Origin: Paragorgia papillata
Lineage: Eukaryota; Cnidaria; Anthozoa; Scleralcyonacea; Coralliidae
Direction of reading: 5' to 3'
Assembly (NCBI GenBank): GCA_035771165.1
Contig: JAWNZC010000408.1
Coordinates: 2,852,001 to 2,916,000, forward strand
DNA: 64,000 bases
Shown piece after piece: positions 1 through 11,801 of this stretch (position 1 is its first letter; the number at the start of each line of letters is the position of its first letter). The notes under the pieces are model-generated. The model made no database searches, was not told where the DNA came from, and saw nothing but the letters and a program-made list of their open reading frames with translations. Both the position numbers and the translations under genes were made by a program.

Positions 1-484
1 TTGAACAAAATATTTGTTAAAAATGATAGAATGTGTCATTAAAAACATGTTCAAAAAATTATGCTCAAAAGTGCTGCTTGAATGTGGGAATTGCCATTTA
101 AAAGATCGAATTAAAATTTTAAAAATTTTCCAAGGAAAGATACATAGGCCCCCCACCCCACCCCCAAACAAGTTCACATTTCTCCCATTTCGGATCCCCT
201 CCCCCACTTTAAAAAATGCTCCGCGGCTCCTGTGTTGATGTTGGTAGTGGTGGTATGGCTGACGTTTCGACGGTCTCAGCAACGCGTTTATCTTCAGAAT
301 CAAATAATTCTGCCAGGTTCGCCTATTTAATTATTTACAATACAGTCTGGTTCATTAAGTCATGGTTGTGTAGGAGTTGTTTCTATTTAACAACAACAAA
401 AATACAGCACAGTTGTTTCAACGTTGCATTTACAACTGAAAGTTTTATTGAGAAATGCTAAAAGTCCACATGTACACAACTTAC

Positions 485-596
485 ACACATGTCCATTTAT
501 AGTAAAGTAGCGATCGTATTGAAAAGCATAGCTGTCGGAGAACCCAACTCGAACGAAGAATGTATTATTTTGTATTTCACTTACGGGAATAGGAAT
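485..596 (-). CDS. PLXDC: PLXDC-like exon 8 (IPIPVSEI...VGFSDSYAF)
   Basis: Encodes IPIPVSEIQNNTFFVRVGFS then DSYAFQYDRYFTINGH, matching family IPVLVTQI...VKVGLSDAFVV. Acceptor cattag|AT, phase 0. Two overlapping donors are possible: at 485 (gtaagt, phase 1) or at 489 (gtgtgt, phase 0). The next exon was not found in the remaining 480 bases, so the gene runs off the left edge. Confidence 0.85.
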
Positions 597-3500
597 CTAA
601 TGAAAAAATATTCAGACAATGAACATTTATTTACTAATGATATTACAAAAAAACTAACTGTACAGTGAACATACAACTGCCATCGTTTTTACTATGATTG
701 ATCCCTTACATTGTTTAAATCTTTACTGAACCCATAAGCTAAATGTAACCTTATATAAGTGCCTATGAAACGAAAATTAAGTTTGTCTTATTTAAAAGAA
801 CACTTAAAATGAGAGAGTAACATATTTTGCAGTTTTTCGTTTCCTTGCTTCGTTTTTGAAATATTTCAGTTTGTTTGATATGTAAATTTAACTTATAAGA
901 TAACTTTACGTCACAGTTTGCATAATGAGTTATCGCAAAGTGTTCTATATCTTTGTTATTATTGAACAAAAGCACTGACTTGGCGAATTAGGAACCATGA
1001 TGTGCGAGTGTTTCTCCTACAACAGAGTCTGTAAATTTTAAGCGTTTTTGTTTGACAATAACAGAGATATATAATCTTTTGTGATAAGTCATTATGCAAA
1101 GAGTGACGTAAAGTTATCTTATAAGTTAAATTTACATATCAAACAAACTGAAATATCTCAAAAACGAAGCAAGGAAACCAAAAACTGCAAAATATGTTAC
1201 TCTATCATTTTAAGTGTTCTTTTTAATAAGACAAACTTAATTTTCATAGGCACTTTAACTACAATTTACGTACAACTCTATAACCATAACTATAGCCCCC
1301 TCCCCGCTAACCTAACTTTTATCCGAATATATACTAATCCCAACTGTAACCCTAATCCTATCCTAATTCTAACCCTAACTAAATCTTAACCCTAACTTTA
1401 ACCCTATATCCTATAACCTTAATTTATCCTTAAAGGGTATTGGCACATGGCCAGAAATTGCGGACATTTGAGCCAGCGCTGACTGTACAGCAGCCTTTCG
1501 CAGAGTTCCCTATAAACTCCTCGGTGACCCCTACAATCGCTCATCGCTTCTCTATTTCGGTATGAAATGAAATATGGCTTCCCGTGCAGAATTTTACGAG
1601 GTGGAAAAAATCATAGCGAGGAGGAAGACTACACATGCATTCTGTCTTGCAGAATCTAGTGCTTGTTCTAAATCAGCTAATTCATCGTAATGAATAGCGA
1701 TTCTCTTTACATCCTCCATTGCCATATTTCTCAACCTACCCACACTCTTACAGCTTGTGCACTTTGCCTCACTACACGCTCTTCTCAGCAAGCCATTGAC
1801 CCTCTTGCAGTCTACCTTTATTTGTACTCGGTAATGCCTGATGAAAGCGTTCAGAATTTGAACGTACGAGTAGGGTCGTAACACTTCTCCATCTTTGAGA
1901 TCACGCCAACTTCTAAGCTGCTGCAGTGGAATATTTATTGTGAACGCTATTTTTTCTTCCGACACACTTCTCTTTTTGACGTGATTTGAACAGTGATTTG
2001 TAGACAATACAACTTTCTGCTTTAATTTTAATAAACTGAACGCTTTTAGTATATTAATATGGTCAGTCGAGTGTGACATGTTAAAAAAATAAAAATTCGT
2101 GGGGTTTTGCAACCGGAAGTAAAAGTGCAACGCGTTTAAACGCTGACCAGGCTGACTGGTTTACTTCATTCTCTGTGGCATTAGAAAGCCCGGGTTCTGA
2201 GCTTTATTTTGGTATCAAACATGGCGGCAGAATCTGGAAAATCACAGTTTTTCTAGCGAAAGGTTAAGACTACTTTCGCTATTTCTGGTATATATGGCGA
2301 GCTGTTTGATTCACTTGTCTGTCTTCGACTTTTGTATTTTCTATCTCCAAAATGTACGCTGTTAATGGTCATAAATCTGGCTGAAAATCTCAGTGTGTAC
2401 TAAAGATTATGTTGGCTTCGAGGAACGAACTCGGCAAACTTACTCCAGTTTAAGGATGTTCGACCAGCGACTGTTAAAGCTGATGACTTGTAAGATGTTT
2501 TCGATTTCTGTACAAGGGATTCACAAGCACAGATTGCAAATTTGAATGTAAGATTGTACCGTGAATTTTACGACATTTTGAGTTAAAATACTATCTATGA
2601 TATTTGAATTATGTTCTAGAAGAAGAAACCAACACGGCAAATAATTCAACGGCCCATTCAATTGCTTTTATTTTGAAATGTTTTTTCTTTTCTATACATT
2701 TTCCTATCAGCGCAGACGCCATTTTAGTAACGAAATACGCACATGCGCATTGTCGATGTCCGCAATTTCTGGCCATGATAAAAATTAAATTTGTCCCATT
2801 TGAAAGAACTCGTCAAATGGTATAAGAAGACCTTTTGTAATTTTCTGTATCTTTCTTGTGTTTTGAAATATTTCGACCAAAGGCAACGTGCTGTCCGCCA
2901 TCTTCTAATATTGGGTCTAATTAACTAGGAAATTGGTGACATCACAAGCAGGGTAAACCTGATGAAACTACTCCGTGGGTGACCAAATTTCCACGGAAGG
3001 CTTTTTAAATGTTGTGAGTCAATTTAAAATGGAAATAGCGCAACAAAAAATCGAGTTTCTAGCTCATAATGTCATAAGGTTGGCAAGATAAAAATTTCAC
3101 TTTACCCTGCTTATGTCGTCACATGCATAATTTTGCATATCGAAAATAATTCCAAGATGGCGGACAGCACGCTGAGTTTGGTCGAAATATTTCCAAAACC
3201 AAAACAGATACGGAAAAATTGTAAAAGGTCTTCTTATACCATTTGACGAGTTCTTTCAAATGAGACAAACTTAATTTTTATTTCCAATACCCTTTAACTT
3301 TTTGGCTTACATAAAATTTTCACTTCATGCAGCTGAAACAACTTACATTATTAGGACTGTACATAATATTGCTCTATCTACGACATTGCTATAGACTATC
3401 TTCACTTAAATATTATACGTATACATTGATTTAATATAGTTATCGAATTTAATTTAAGTATACTGACTAATTTAGGCAAGTAATATAAGAAATTAGCTGC

Positions 3501-6500
3501 TTGGCCTAAAATTATGATAAGATTCAAACGTTAAATATATTGTAATGTTAATGCAAAACTTACTTTTTTGTAAGCAAAAACGATGGTTCCATTTTTGAAT
3601 ATGGAGCATTGGAAAGAAAATTCACCAGCAGCTGATCGTGTATAATAAAAAACAAAGTCAAATTAACTAGTAATCAAATGCAAGGTGCACTACAGCTGTA
3701 GTATAAAACAAGAGTTATTCATGTTCGAGTTTTATTTATCTTTTTTCTGAGTTTTTTTATCTTTTAAGATCTATTTATCTTTCTATGTTTTGTTACTTCA
3801 TAATGGCTTTAGTACGTAGGCGATATTACACAAGTAAATCAATCTCAAATGTTAACTACACTCAAATTTAAAATTTAAAGAATTAATGTTGATTGGTTCA
3901 CTGGTTAGTGGTTAGCTGCGGGTTGGTTGGCTGGTTGACTGGCTGATTAGATTGGTTGGTTGGTTGGTTGGTTGATTGGTTGGTTAGGTTGGTTGGTTAA
4001 TTGACTAGTTAGATTGGTTGGTCGTTTGGTTGGATGGTTGGTTGGTTGGTTGGTTGCAATTGGTTGGTTGGCTGGCTGGTTGGTTAGGTTGGTTGACTAG
4101 TTAGGTTGGTTGGTACGTTGGTTAGTTGGTTGGTTGTTTAGGTTGGCTGGTTGATTGGTTAGGTTGGTTGGTTTGTTAATACTGACTAAATTAATTAATT
4201 ATTAGTTGGTTAATACTGGTTAAATTAATTACGTTGGTTGGTACGTTGGTTAGTTGGTTGGTTGGTTAATTGGCTGGCTGGCTGGCTGCTTGGTTGGTTA
4301 GGTTGGCTAGGTTGGTTGTATAGTTAGGTTGGTTGGTTGTTGGTTGGTTATGTTGGCTGGTTGGTTGGTTGGTTGGTTAGATTGGTTATTTCATGGTTAC
4401 TTTAAAGCAAGAATTAAAAATTCAAAACCAAACCTGTTTGATTTTTAAGTAATCTAATATTTGCCCATTCTGTGGTAAAACGATCACCTTTACAAAAATA
4501 GATTGACATTAGTCTTTAACAAGTAGTTGTACTTGTAAGTACCCAACAAAAATGCTACAGAATTCCCAGACGGGGATCAAACCCTCGATCAACCCTGTTG
4601 TGTGTCTTGTTCTCACAAGGACAAGTAGCATGTTTGACTCAGAACGTTTCCTGGATACTTACTCACCAAGTTGCAAACTACTTAAGATAGCAATAGGGGG
4701 GGGGAGGGAATGGCAAAATATTAAAAATAATTATTTTAATTTTGTAAGTAATTTTAAATTGAAATGTTCTGTGTTAATTGTAAATACTATTAGTGAGTAA
4801 TACCTGTGTCAACGTAACGAATTGTGGTATTCTCATATAAATGAGGCCCAAAATTTGCCATTAGGGGAGCGACATATTGTGCAGAAGCATTGAATTTATG
4901 AAGCCTCTTTCCCAAGAATACGAACCCTAAAACAGTCGATAATTAAAACACTGATATAAATTTATTTATATAATCATTTTAAAATAACTCAGAAAAAAAT
5001 ATTTTTTTAATTAATTTTGAATTAATATTTGTAAATCTTGATAAAATCATTAATTAAATTTTAATGTTGTAAAAGAATTTTCAGATGCTAGTGGCGAAAA
5101 TTGATATTTATATTGGAGTATTCGCTTTATTTTTGTCATGAATTATTAGTAGTAAATTAGCCGGATAGAATGTCAGATATTAGCTGGCGACTCAGTGTGG
5201 GATGCGCCACCTGAAAATCTATAAACGAATCGAGTTGTTAAGGTGAGGATAACACATGCACTGATCTCAATAAAACTGGATAGGACATGGGGTCGAATTT
5301 AGCGTGCCAGCTGTATGATGACGTGACCACTACCTAAGATGGTCGCCATTAAAGTTCATAAGCTTTTGTACACACGTAAAAATCTCACAGCTTGTCAACA
5401 GGATGTGTTCGCAACAGGTCGGTAGCAAGGCTGTTAACAGGTTGTAACGATGCTGTTCATTCAAGAAGCTGCTACAACCTTGTTAGCATCAACCTGTTAA
5501 CACCTTGTTGAGTGCAGAGCGGTAACAGGTTGTTGGAACAACTTGTCAGTCTGTTGGAGTCATCAGGCTTGTTACAAGTTGTCAACAACCTAGTGCGAAC
5601 ACATGACGGTGACATAGATAGATAGATTTTTTTATTTAACCACGCTAGCATCGTCAGCAAAAGCTGGTTTCCACGATGGGCGTGTAAAGCAATATAAGCA
5701 AAATTACATTATTTACAAACAGAACGAAAATAACAGAACAGTACTCAGCTATATTACATGCATTGGTTGTAGTTTCGGTATTTACATAGATATAGAGAAA
5801 ATCTTAGTTTGTGTCAACATAAGTAGCAATTTTTCGTTTAAAGCTTGAAAAGGATTTACTGTCTCTTATGTTTGATGGTAGGGAATTCCATATTGAGGCG
5901 CCATCAAACATAAGACTTTTTTTCATATTGTTTGTTCGTGGTTGTGGCAAACACACTTTAGAAGAACTGTCACGAAGATTGTGACTTAAGACGTCTTGCC
6001 TGAAAGTAAATAGTTTGTTCAGACATTCTGGCCCCATATTGTTAAGTATCTTAAACATGATTTTTGCTTTTGCCTTTTCCCTCTGTTGTTTTAATGGTTC
6101 CCATCCTAATGCATTTAAAACAGTTTCTTGGCTTACTTCATTAGGTAAATCTGCTATAATACGAGCAGCCCTGTTTTGAAGTTTTTGTAAATGTGTAGAC
6201 TGGGTTTCACCAAACACATTCCAAACTTCACAACAGTAATTAAAGTGTGGTTGTATTATAGCATTATATACTGATAAAAGTGTTTTCCTGTCAACAAATT
6301 CTTTTAGACGTCGAAGGGCACCTAATCCCGAAGTAATTTTCTTACATATGCTTTCAGTGTTACTTTTCCAATTCAAGTGCTGGTCGATTATAACCCCCAG
6401 AGTTTTACTTTCAAATACTTGCTTAATTTGCTTGCCTTCAATATTAATATTTAGTTGACAATCATTGATTCGTTGTAGCATCTGTTGTGAACCAATCAAT

Positions 6501-8966
6501 ATAAATTCAGTTTTTGTTACATTCAGACTTAGTTTATTGGCTATGAGCCATTTCCGAAGATTTTCTAAGTCCGAGTTTACTGCAATCTCAATCTCATTTA
6601 TCGTCTCTCCTGCTGCTGTTATATTCGTGTCATCAGCAAATAATCGAGCTTTAGTTTTGTTTAAACATTCCGGTAGATCATTTATGTAGATTAAGAAAAA
6701 TAGTGGTCCCAAAATGGATCCTTGTGGAACACCACATTTTAAGCCACGTTCTGATGAAAGATAACCATTAACTTGACATTTCTGGCAACGTTCTGATAAA
6801 TATGATTTAAGTAGCAAAAGAGCACTGCCTTTGATACCGTAGAGTTCCATTTTGTCTAACAGAATTTGGTGATCAATGGTATCAAAGGCTTTTTTCAGAT
6901 CTATTAAAACAACCAAATTAAATGATTTTCTGTCCATGTTTACATACCAGTTGTTGGTACAGTTAGAAGAGCAGTAGCAGTAGAATGGTACTTTCGAAAG
7001 CCAAACTGATGCTCAGAAAGTAGTTTATTTTTTGTCAAATATTCATACAACTGCGTGTATATAATATGTTCCATGACCTTGCTTATGGCAGGCAGAACAG
7101 ATATAGGTCGGTAATTGCCTGGTAAGTTCCGCTTGCCATTTTTAAAAACTGGTGTTACTCTTGCTATTTTCCAATCATTTGGAAACATGCATAGAGTAAT
7201 GGATTGGTTGAATATAAATGTAAGGGGACTTGAAATTATTGGCGCAGCAATTTTAATTATCTTACTTGAAATGTTGTCTATGCCAGTAGCTTTTGCGCTG
7301 GGCAGCTGACAGAGGAGATGATAGATGTTATTGACAGTGACTGCTTCAAATGCAGCAAACTCAGATTTACTTTTCTGTACATACTGTTGGAAATTAGAAT
7401 TACAAGTTCTAATTTCTTGAGCTAGATTTGGTCCAATTTCAGAAAAAAATGTATTAAAGCCTTCTGCAATCTCACTGGTACTTGTCAGATTTTTGTAATT
7501 TATAATTAACTCATTCACCTTGGAGTGTTTACTTTGTTTGCCAAGTAAACTGTTAATTGTTTTCCATGCACTTTTTGGATTCTGTCTTTCACTTGTAATT
7601 TTATTAGAATAATAATTTTTTTTAGCTTGTCTTAATTGCATGTTTGTATCATTCCTTATTCCTTTATAGTTTTCCCAGTCAGTTTCTAGTTTAGTAATGA
7701 TGGCTTTTCTTTTTAATTTATCTCTTGTATCAATCATTTCTTTAATTGTTGAACAACAGCCTTGTAACAACTTACTTGCAGGTATGTAACAGCTTGCGCG
7801 TTTTTACGTGTGTAGATTGAAAACAGACAAAAAGAGTTATTTTAAGAAAATTAAACGAATGTAAGGACACAAGAAGTACTCAATAAAGTTTAAGCCGTGT
7901 CTTGTAATGTCTTGCTCTCGTTTATTTGTTGTTAAACAGTGAAAACTAATGAACCGGCATGGCGGCATCTGTTGTTTGCTTTACGGCTTTTCCGACTCCC
8001 CCAGCACAGTACGAGTACTTAATATTCCTCCCCCCGGATAATCTGAACGTGCTGACGTCAAGATTGCTTATGCCAGTTAACTTTGGGATTGGGAACAAGT
8101 TCTAAGGCCGTGTTCCACTACGTAATATGGCGGCGACTGGCACGAAATGTTTAACTGCTGGCCAGATGTTGGACTGGGAATGCCCTATCCAGTTTTATAT
8201 AGAGATCAGTGGGTAATATGGGCAACATATTTCTTGCAACTTGCAACGCAACTTTGTTGCCTTGCAAGTTGAAAAGCGTTGTTGCACGTATTACCACCGA
8301 ATCATGGTTGTGTGACAATGTTTAAGGTGGGTGCATGGTAATACGTGCAACAACGCTTTTCAACTTGAAATGCAACAAAGTTTCGTTGCAAGTTGAAGAA
8401 AAACGTTACCCGTATTACTACCTCACCTTTACGGTTAGTGACAATTATTTTGTCGAGCCTTTTCTAATTTGGTTAGCAACAGACAGACAGACAGTCATGG
8501 TTTGATAACGCAAAAAGCCTTATTTCACTGCTCAAATAAACCTATATAATGATCTACAAATACTACTCTAAATATTAGAGATGTTTGCCCACATTTAAAA
8601 ACATCTTACCTTTGTTGGTAATTGTGACTTTATCAATCAAGTGTCCGTAGTAAGGAAATTTGAACGAAGTATCTATCGTCTGCATACAAGTAATATAAGT
8701 TTATGGTATTGCACGCGCAATCATTGACAAAATTATCTATCTTATTCTTTCTCTTTATTTTTCCTTTTTTCTTACCTTCTTTGCTTACTTCCCTTCTCTT
8801 CTTTCTTTCTGTTTTTCGTTTCTTTTTTCAAACTTCCTTTCGTCTTTCTTTCCTTCCTTTCTTCTTGTAATCCTCTTTCCCTCTTTTCTTCCATCCTTCC
8901 ATTCATCCCTCCCTCCCTCCCTCCCTCCCTCCCTTCCTTCCTTCTTTCTTTTGTTTCTTTCTTTCG

Positions 8967-8997
<31 letters not shown>

Positions 8998-9076
8998 TTT
9001 CTTCCTTCCTTTCTTTCTTTCTTTCTTTCTTTCTTCCTTCCTTCCTTCCTTCCTTCCTTCCTTCCTTCCTTCCTTC

Positions 9077-9163
<87 letters not shown>

Positions 9164-11762
9164 TCCTTCCTTCCTTCCTTCCTTCTTTCCATCATTCTTT
9201 CCTCTCCTTTCCTTCTTCCTCCTTTGCTTCTTAATTTTTCTTTCTTTTCCACTCCGCGGTACAAAAAAGCAAACACTGAGATGTTTTAACTTACATCAGA
9301 GTATTGTAAATTTTTGGAAAGTCCAACATGTATCTTCGCATTTCCGCCATCTTCCAAATCAAACCACCACTGCTCACCAGCATCGTAGTATTGAGACTTA
9401 TAATATCTGTGGTTATCCTAAATTAGACAGACGATTACAAAAGTGTATTAATAATATATAGGTATATATACTATAAGTGGGCTTACCTCAAATGTTGATG
9501 GTCGCTACTGTCAGTTTCACGCTGGGCGATCTTCATATATATATATATATATATATATATTCAGTAACTCAAACTCATTAATAATTTATTAATGACCCAA
9601 ATCAAAATACATTATAATCTAGTGCCTATGACACAAAAATTAAGTTTGTCTTATTTGAAAGAACACTTAAAATGACAAAAGTAACACATATCATCGAACA
9701 TTTCTTTGTTTCCCTGCTTCGTTTTCGAGATATTCTTTGATATTTATTTTCAGATTCTTTGATATGTTTCTTCGGAGAAGGTTATATATCTTTGCTATTA
9801 TATCAAACAAAATCACTTGAATTTCTACATGTTTGGTGCTGTGGGAGGAACACGCGCACATACTTCCTTTGTTTAGTTTGATAATAGCAATATAACCTTC
9901 TCTGTACGTCATGTACACGTGCTTGTGACATTTGCATGTCAAACAAACTGAAATATCTCAACGATCTTACTTTGTTATTTTAGGTGTTCTTTCAAATAAG
10001 ATAAATAATAGGCACTTTAACTCTTTCCTGTCCGAATCGGTCTTTGGTATTTTATTCTGGCTAACTCCAGACAATTTTATTCACCTCTGGGGAAGCCCTC
10101 GGACAGGAATGTGTTATAAACTGATTAACTATCTCTCCAACTCTTTCCTGTCCGAATCGGTGTTTGGTATTTTAAATTTGTCTGGGGAAGCCCTCGGACA
10201 GGAATGAGTTAATTAGAGTTTTGAAACTGTGCAAACTGGAAAGGAGATTTTTCAAACGACGGCGAGACGCATTGAATTTTTAAAAGTCCTAGAACTATTA
10301 AAATATGTAAACGCCTTTATTACAGATTTGTCGGGGTGTGATCTGGAAGAAAAATTGTATTTTTAACAATTGGCAAAGAACTTTTTAATTGATTAATTCA
10401 GACAAGTCAGTAATTAATGCTTTCATAATAAAATGAAACTCCTTTAGAAACTCAGGATATGTTATGTATTGTGTAGAAGCCAACAGTAACAATTCAACAC
10501 ACAAAATTCCATTTTCTGTCTGCAATATTAGACAATTAGCCCCTGCGTCGGGTAATTCCTGGCGCCACCCCCGTCTTTACGTCTTATATCTATTTCTCAT
10601 CTATTATACATGAGACGTGTTATTGATATGGGACACAACCAGCTAGACTGAATTTTACGTCCTGGAAAATATAGGTAAAATCGGATGTAAACTTGGTACG
10701 TTTTATCAGAAAACGGATGTTAAACATACAGTTCCAAAACTTTAAAACTGAATTAATTTAAAACAATTTAAGTATTTACTCTTCTATATTGTATTTCAAG
10801 TTTTTCTATACTTATTGCATTAAAATTAATCTGAAAAATGTAGAAATTTACGCCTGCAAAATCAACAAGCGGGACAGCTGTCCTGATACGGAAGAAGACA
10901 AACCGTGGTCTGGATACGCGTTTTTATGGACCGCGCGTCGATCATCAAGAACTCATAATATTACAAGTCATATAATAATGTTGCATAATAACCTCAATGT
11001 TACTAATATTATTCGTAGTATTTGATCCATTGATGCTGCTCGTTGGTTTATTTGAAGACGGAGAAGGTGTTATCGATGATTTCTGTAGTGACGTAGTAGA
11101 TGGTCGAGCGGTGGGTGTCGCTGGATCAGTTAAACTGCTGTTGGAACCAGTAGTAGAAGTTGTATTTAAAGTGGACTTGGTTGGATCAGCCGTAGGTACG
11201 CTCGAGTTATCCTTAGCCGCTCGTCGAACAATTCCATGGCTTCTTTCAAACCATTCTTCTGCACGTGGTCCAAAGTCGTCAACTATTTCGTACTTAACTA
11301 AAATTAGTTAAGATTAAAATTAATTAAGATGAATCAGTCAAAATTACTTAAATAAGTATCTGAATTAGAAAAGGATCCAGAGAGAACCTCTGTGATAACG
11401 AACTCAGTATCTCAGTTTTCTTAGGCAACCTCTGTGATCTTGAATCTCGGTAACACGTAGTTACCTCAGGTTGGGTAACTAACATACTCTAGAAACTCGT
11501 GATTTTAACCAATCTGTGTTAAAATTTCAAAGCTCGTTTTAAAGTATTATACTAACAGTACTAACCAAATAATTACAGATTTCGCATTTGAAGACTTTGT
11601 TTTATTTTGTTTGGCAAATGTACATTGGTTAATGTATTTGTGTTTGCCATGGTTACATTAGATGAGTAATCACCAATCTAGATAATCATTTTGTTTCTTA
11701 TTGTAAATAGCATTTTGTGTAAAATATATAGAGCTCAGGTTGTAAGTTGTAAGTTGTAAATG

Positions 11763-11801
<39 letters not shown>

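Larger units (their letters stand above)
5371..7811. mobile_element. MITE interrupted by a non-LTR retrotransposon
   Basis: The outer ends are inverted: acacacgtaaaaa near 5371 and tttttacgtgtgt near 7799-7811. The flanks on both inner sides are rich in caacaggttgt-type units (about 5390-5615 and 7745-7790), as expected of one repetitive MITE split by an insertion. Everything between about 5615 and 7745 is the retroelement. Confidence 0.6.

Noticed and set aside
214..330. Possible next PLXDC-like exon on the minus strand (ANLAELFDSEDKRVAETVE...)
   Set aside because: It reads open only in one phase and shows no resemblance to the family's YEYHRV segment. It contains the CTGAAGA...GAAACGTC pattern found in repeats of this window.
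3315..3345. 22-base candidate exon (LHEVKIL) in the PLXDC-like gene
   Set aside because: Splice sites are present, but the neighbouring exons already join in phase 0 and the family has no such insertion.
4548..4640. tRNA-like B box (GGTTTGATCCC) on the minus strand
   Set aside because: No A box at the right spacing and no paired acceptor stem; at most a SINE remnant.
8785..9289. Long Lys/Glu/Arg and Phe/Leu/Ser frames on both strands
   Set aside because: Translations of a CTTT/CCTT microsatellite.
10997..11311. Plus-strand 104-codon frame
   Set aside because: Antisense shadow of the PLXDC-like exon 2 on the minus strand.
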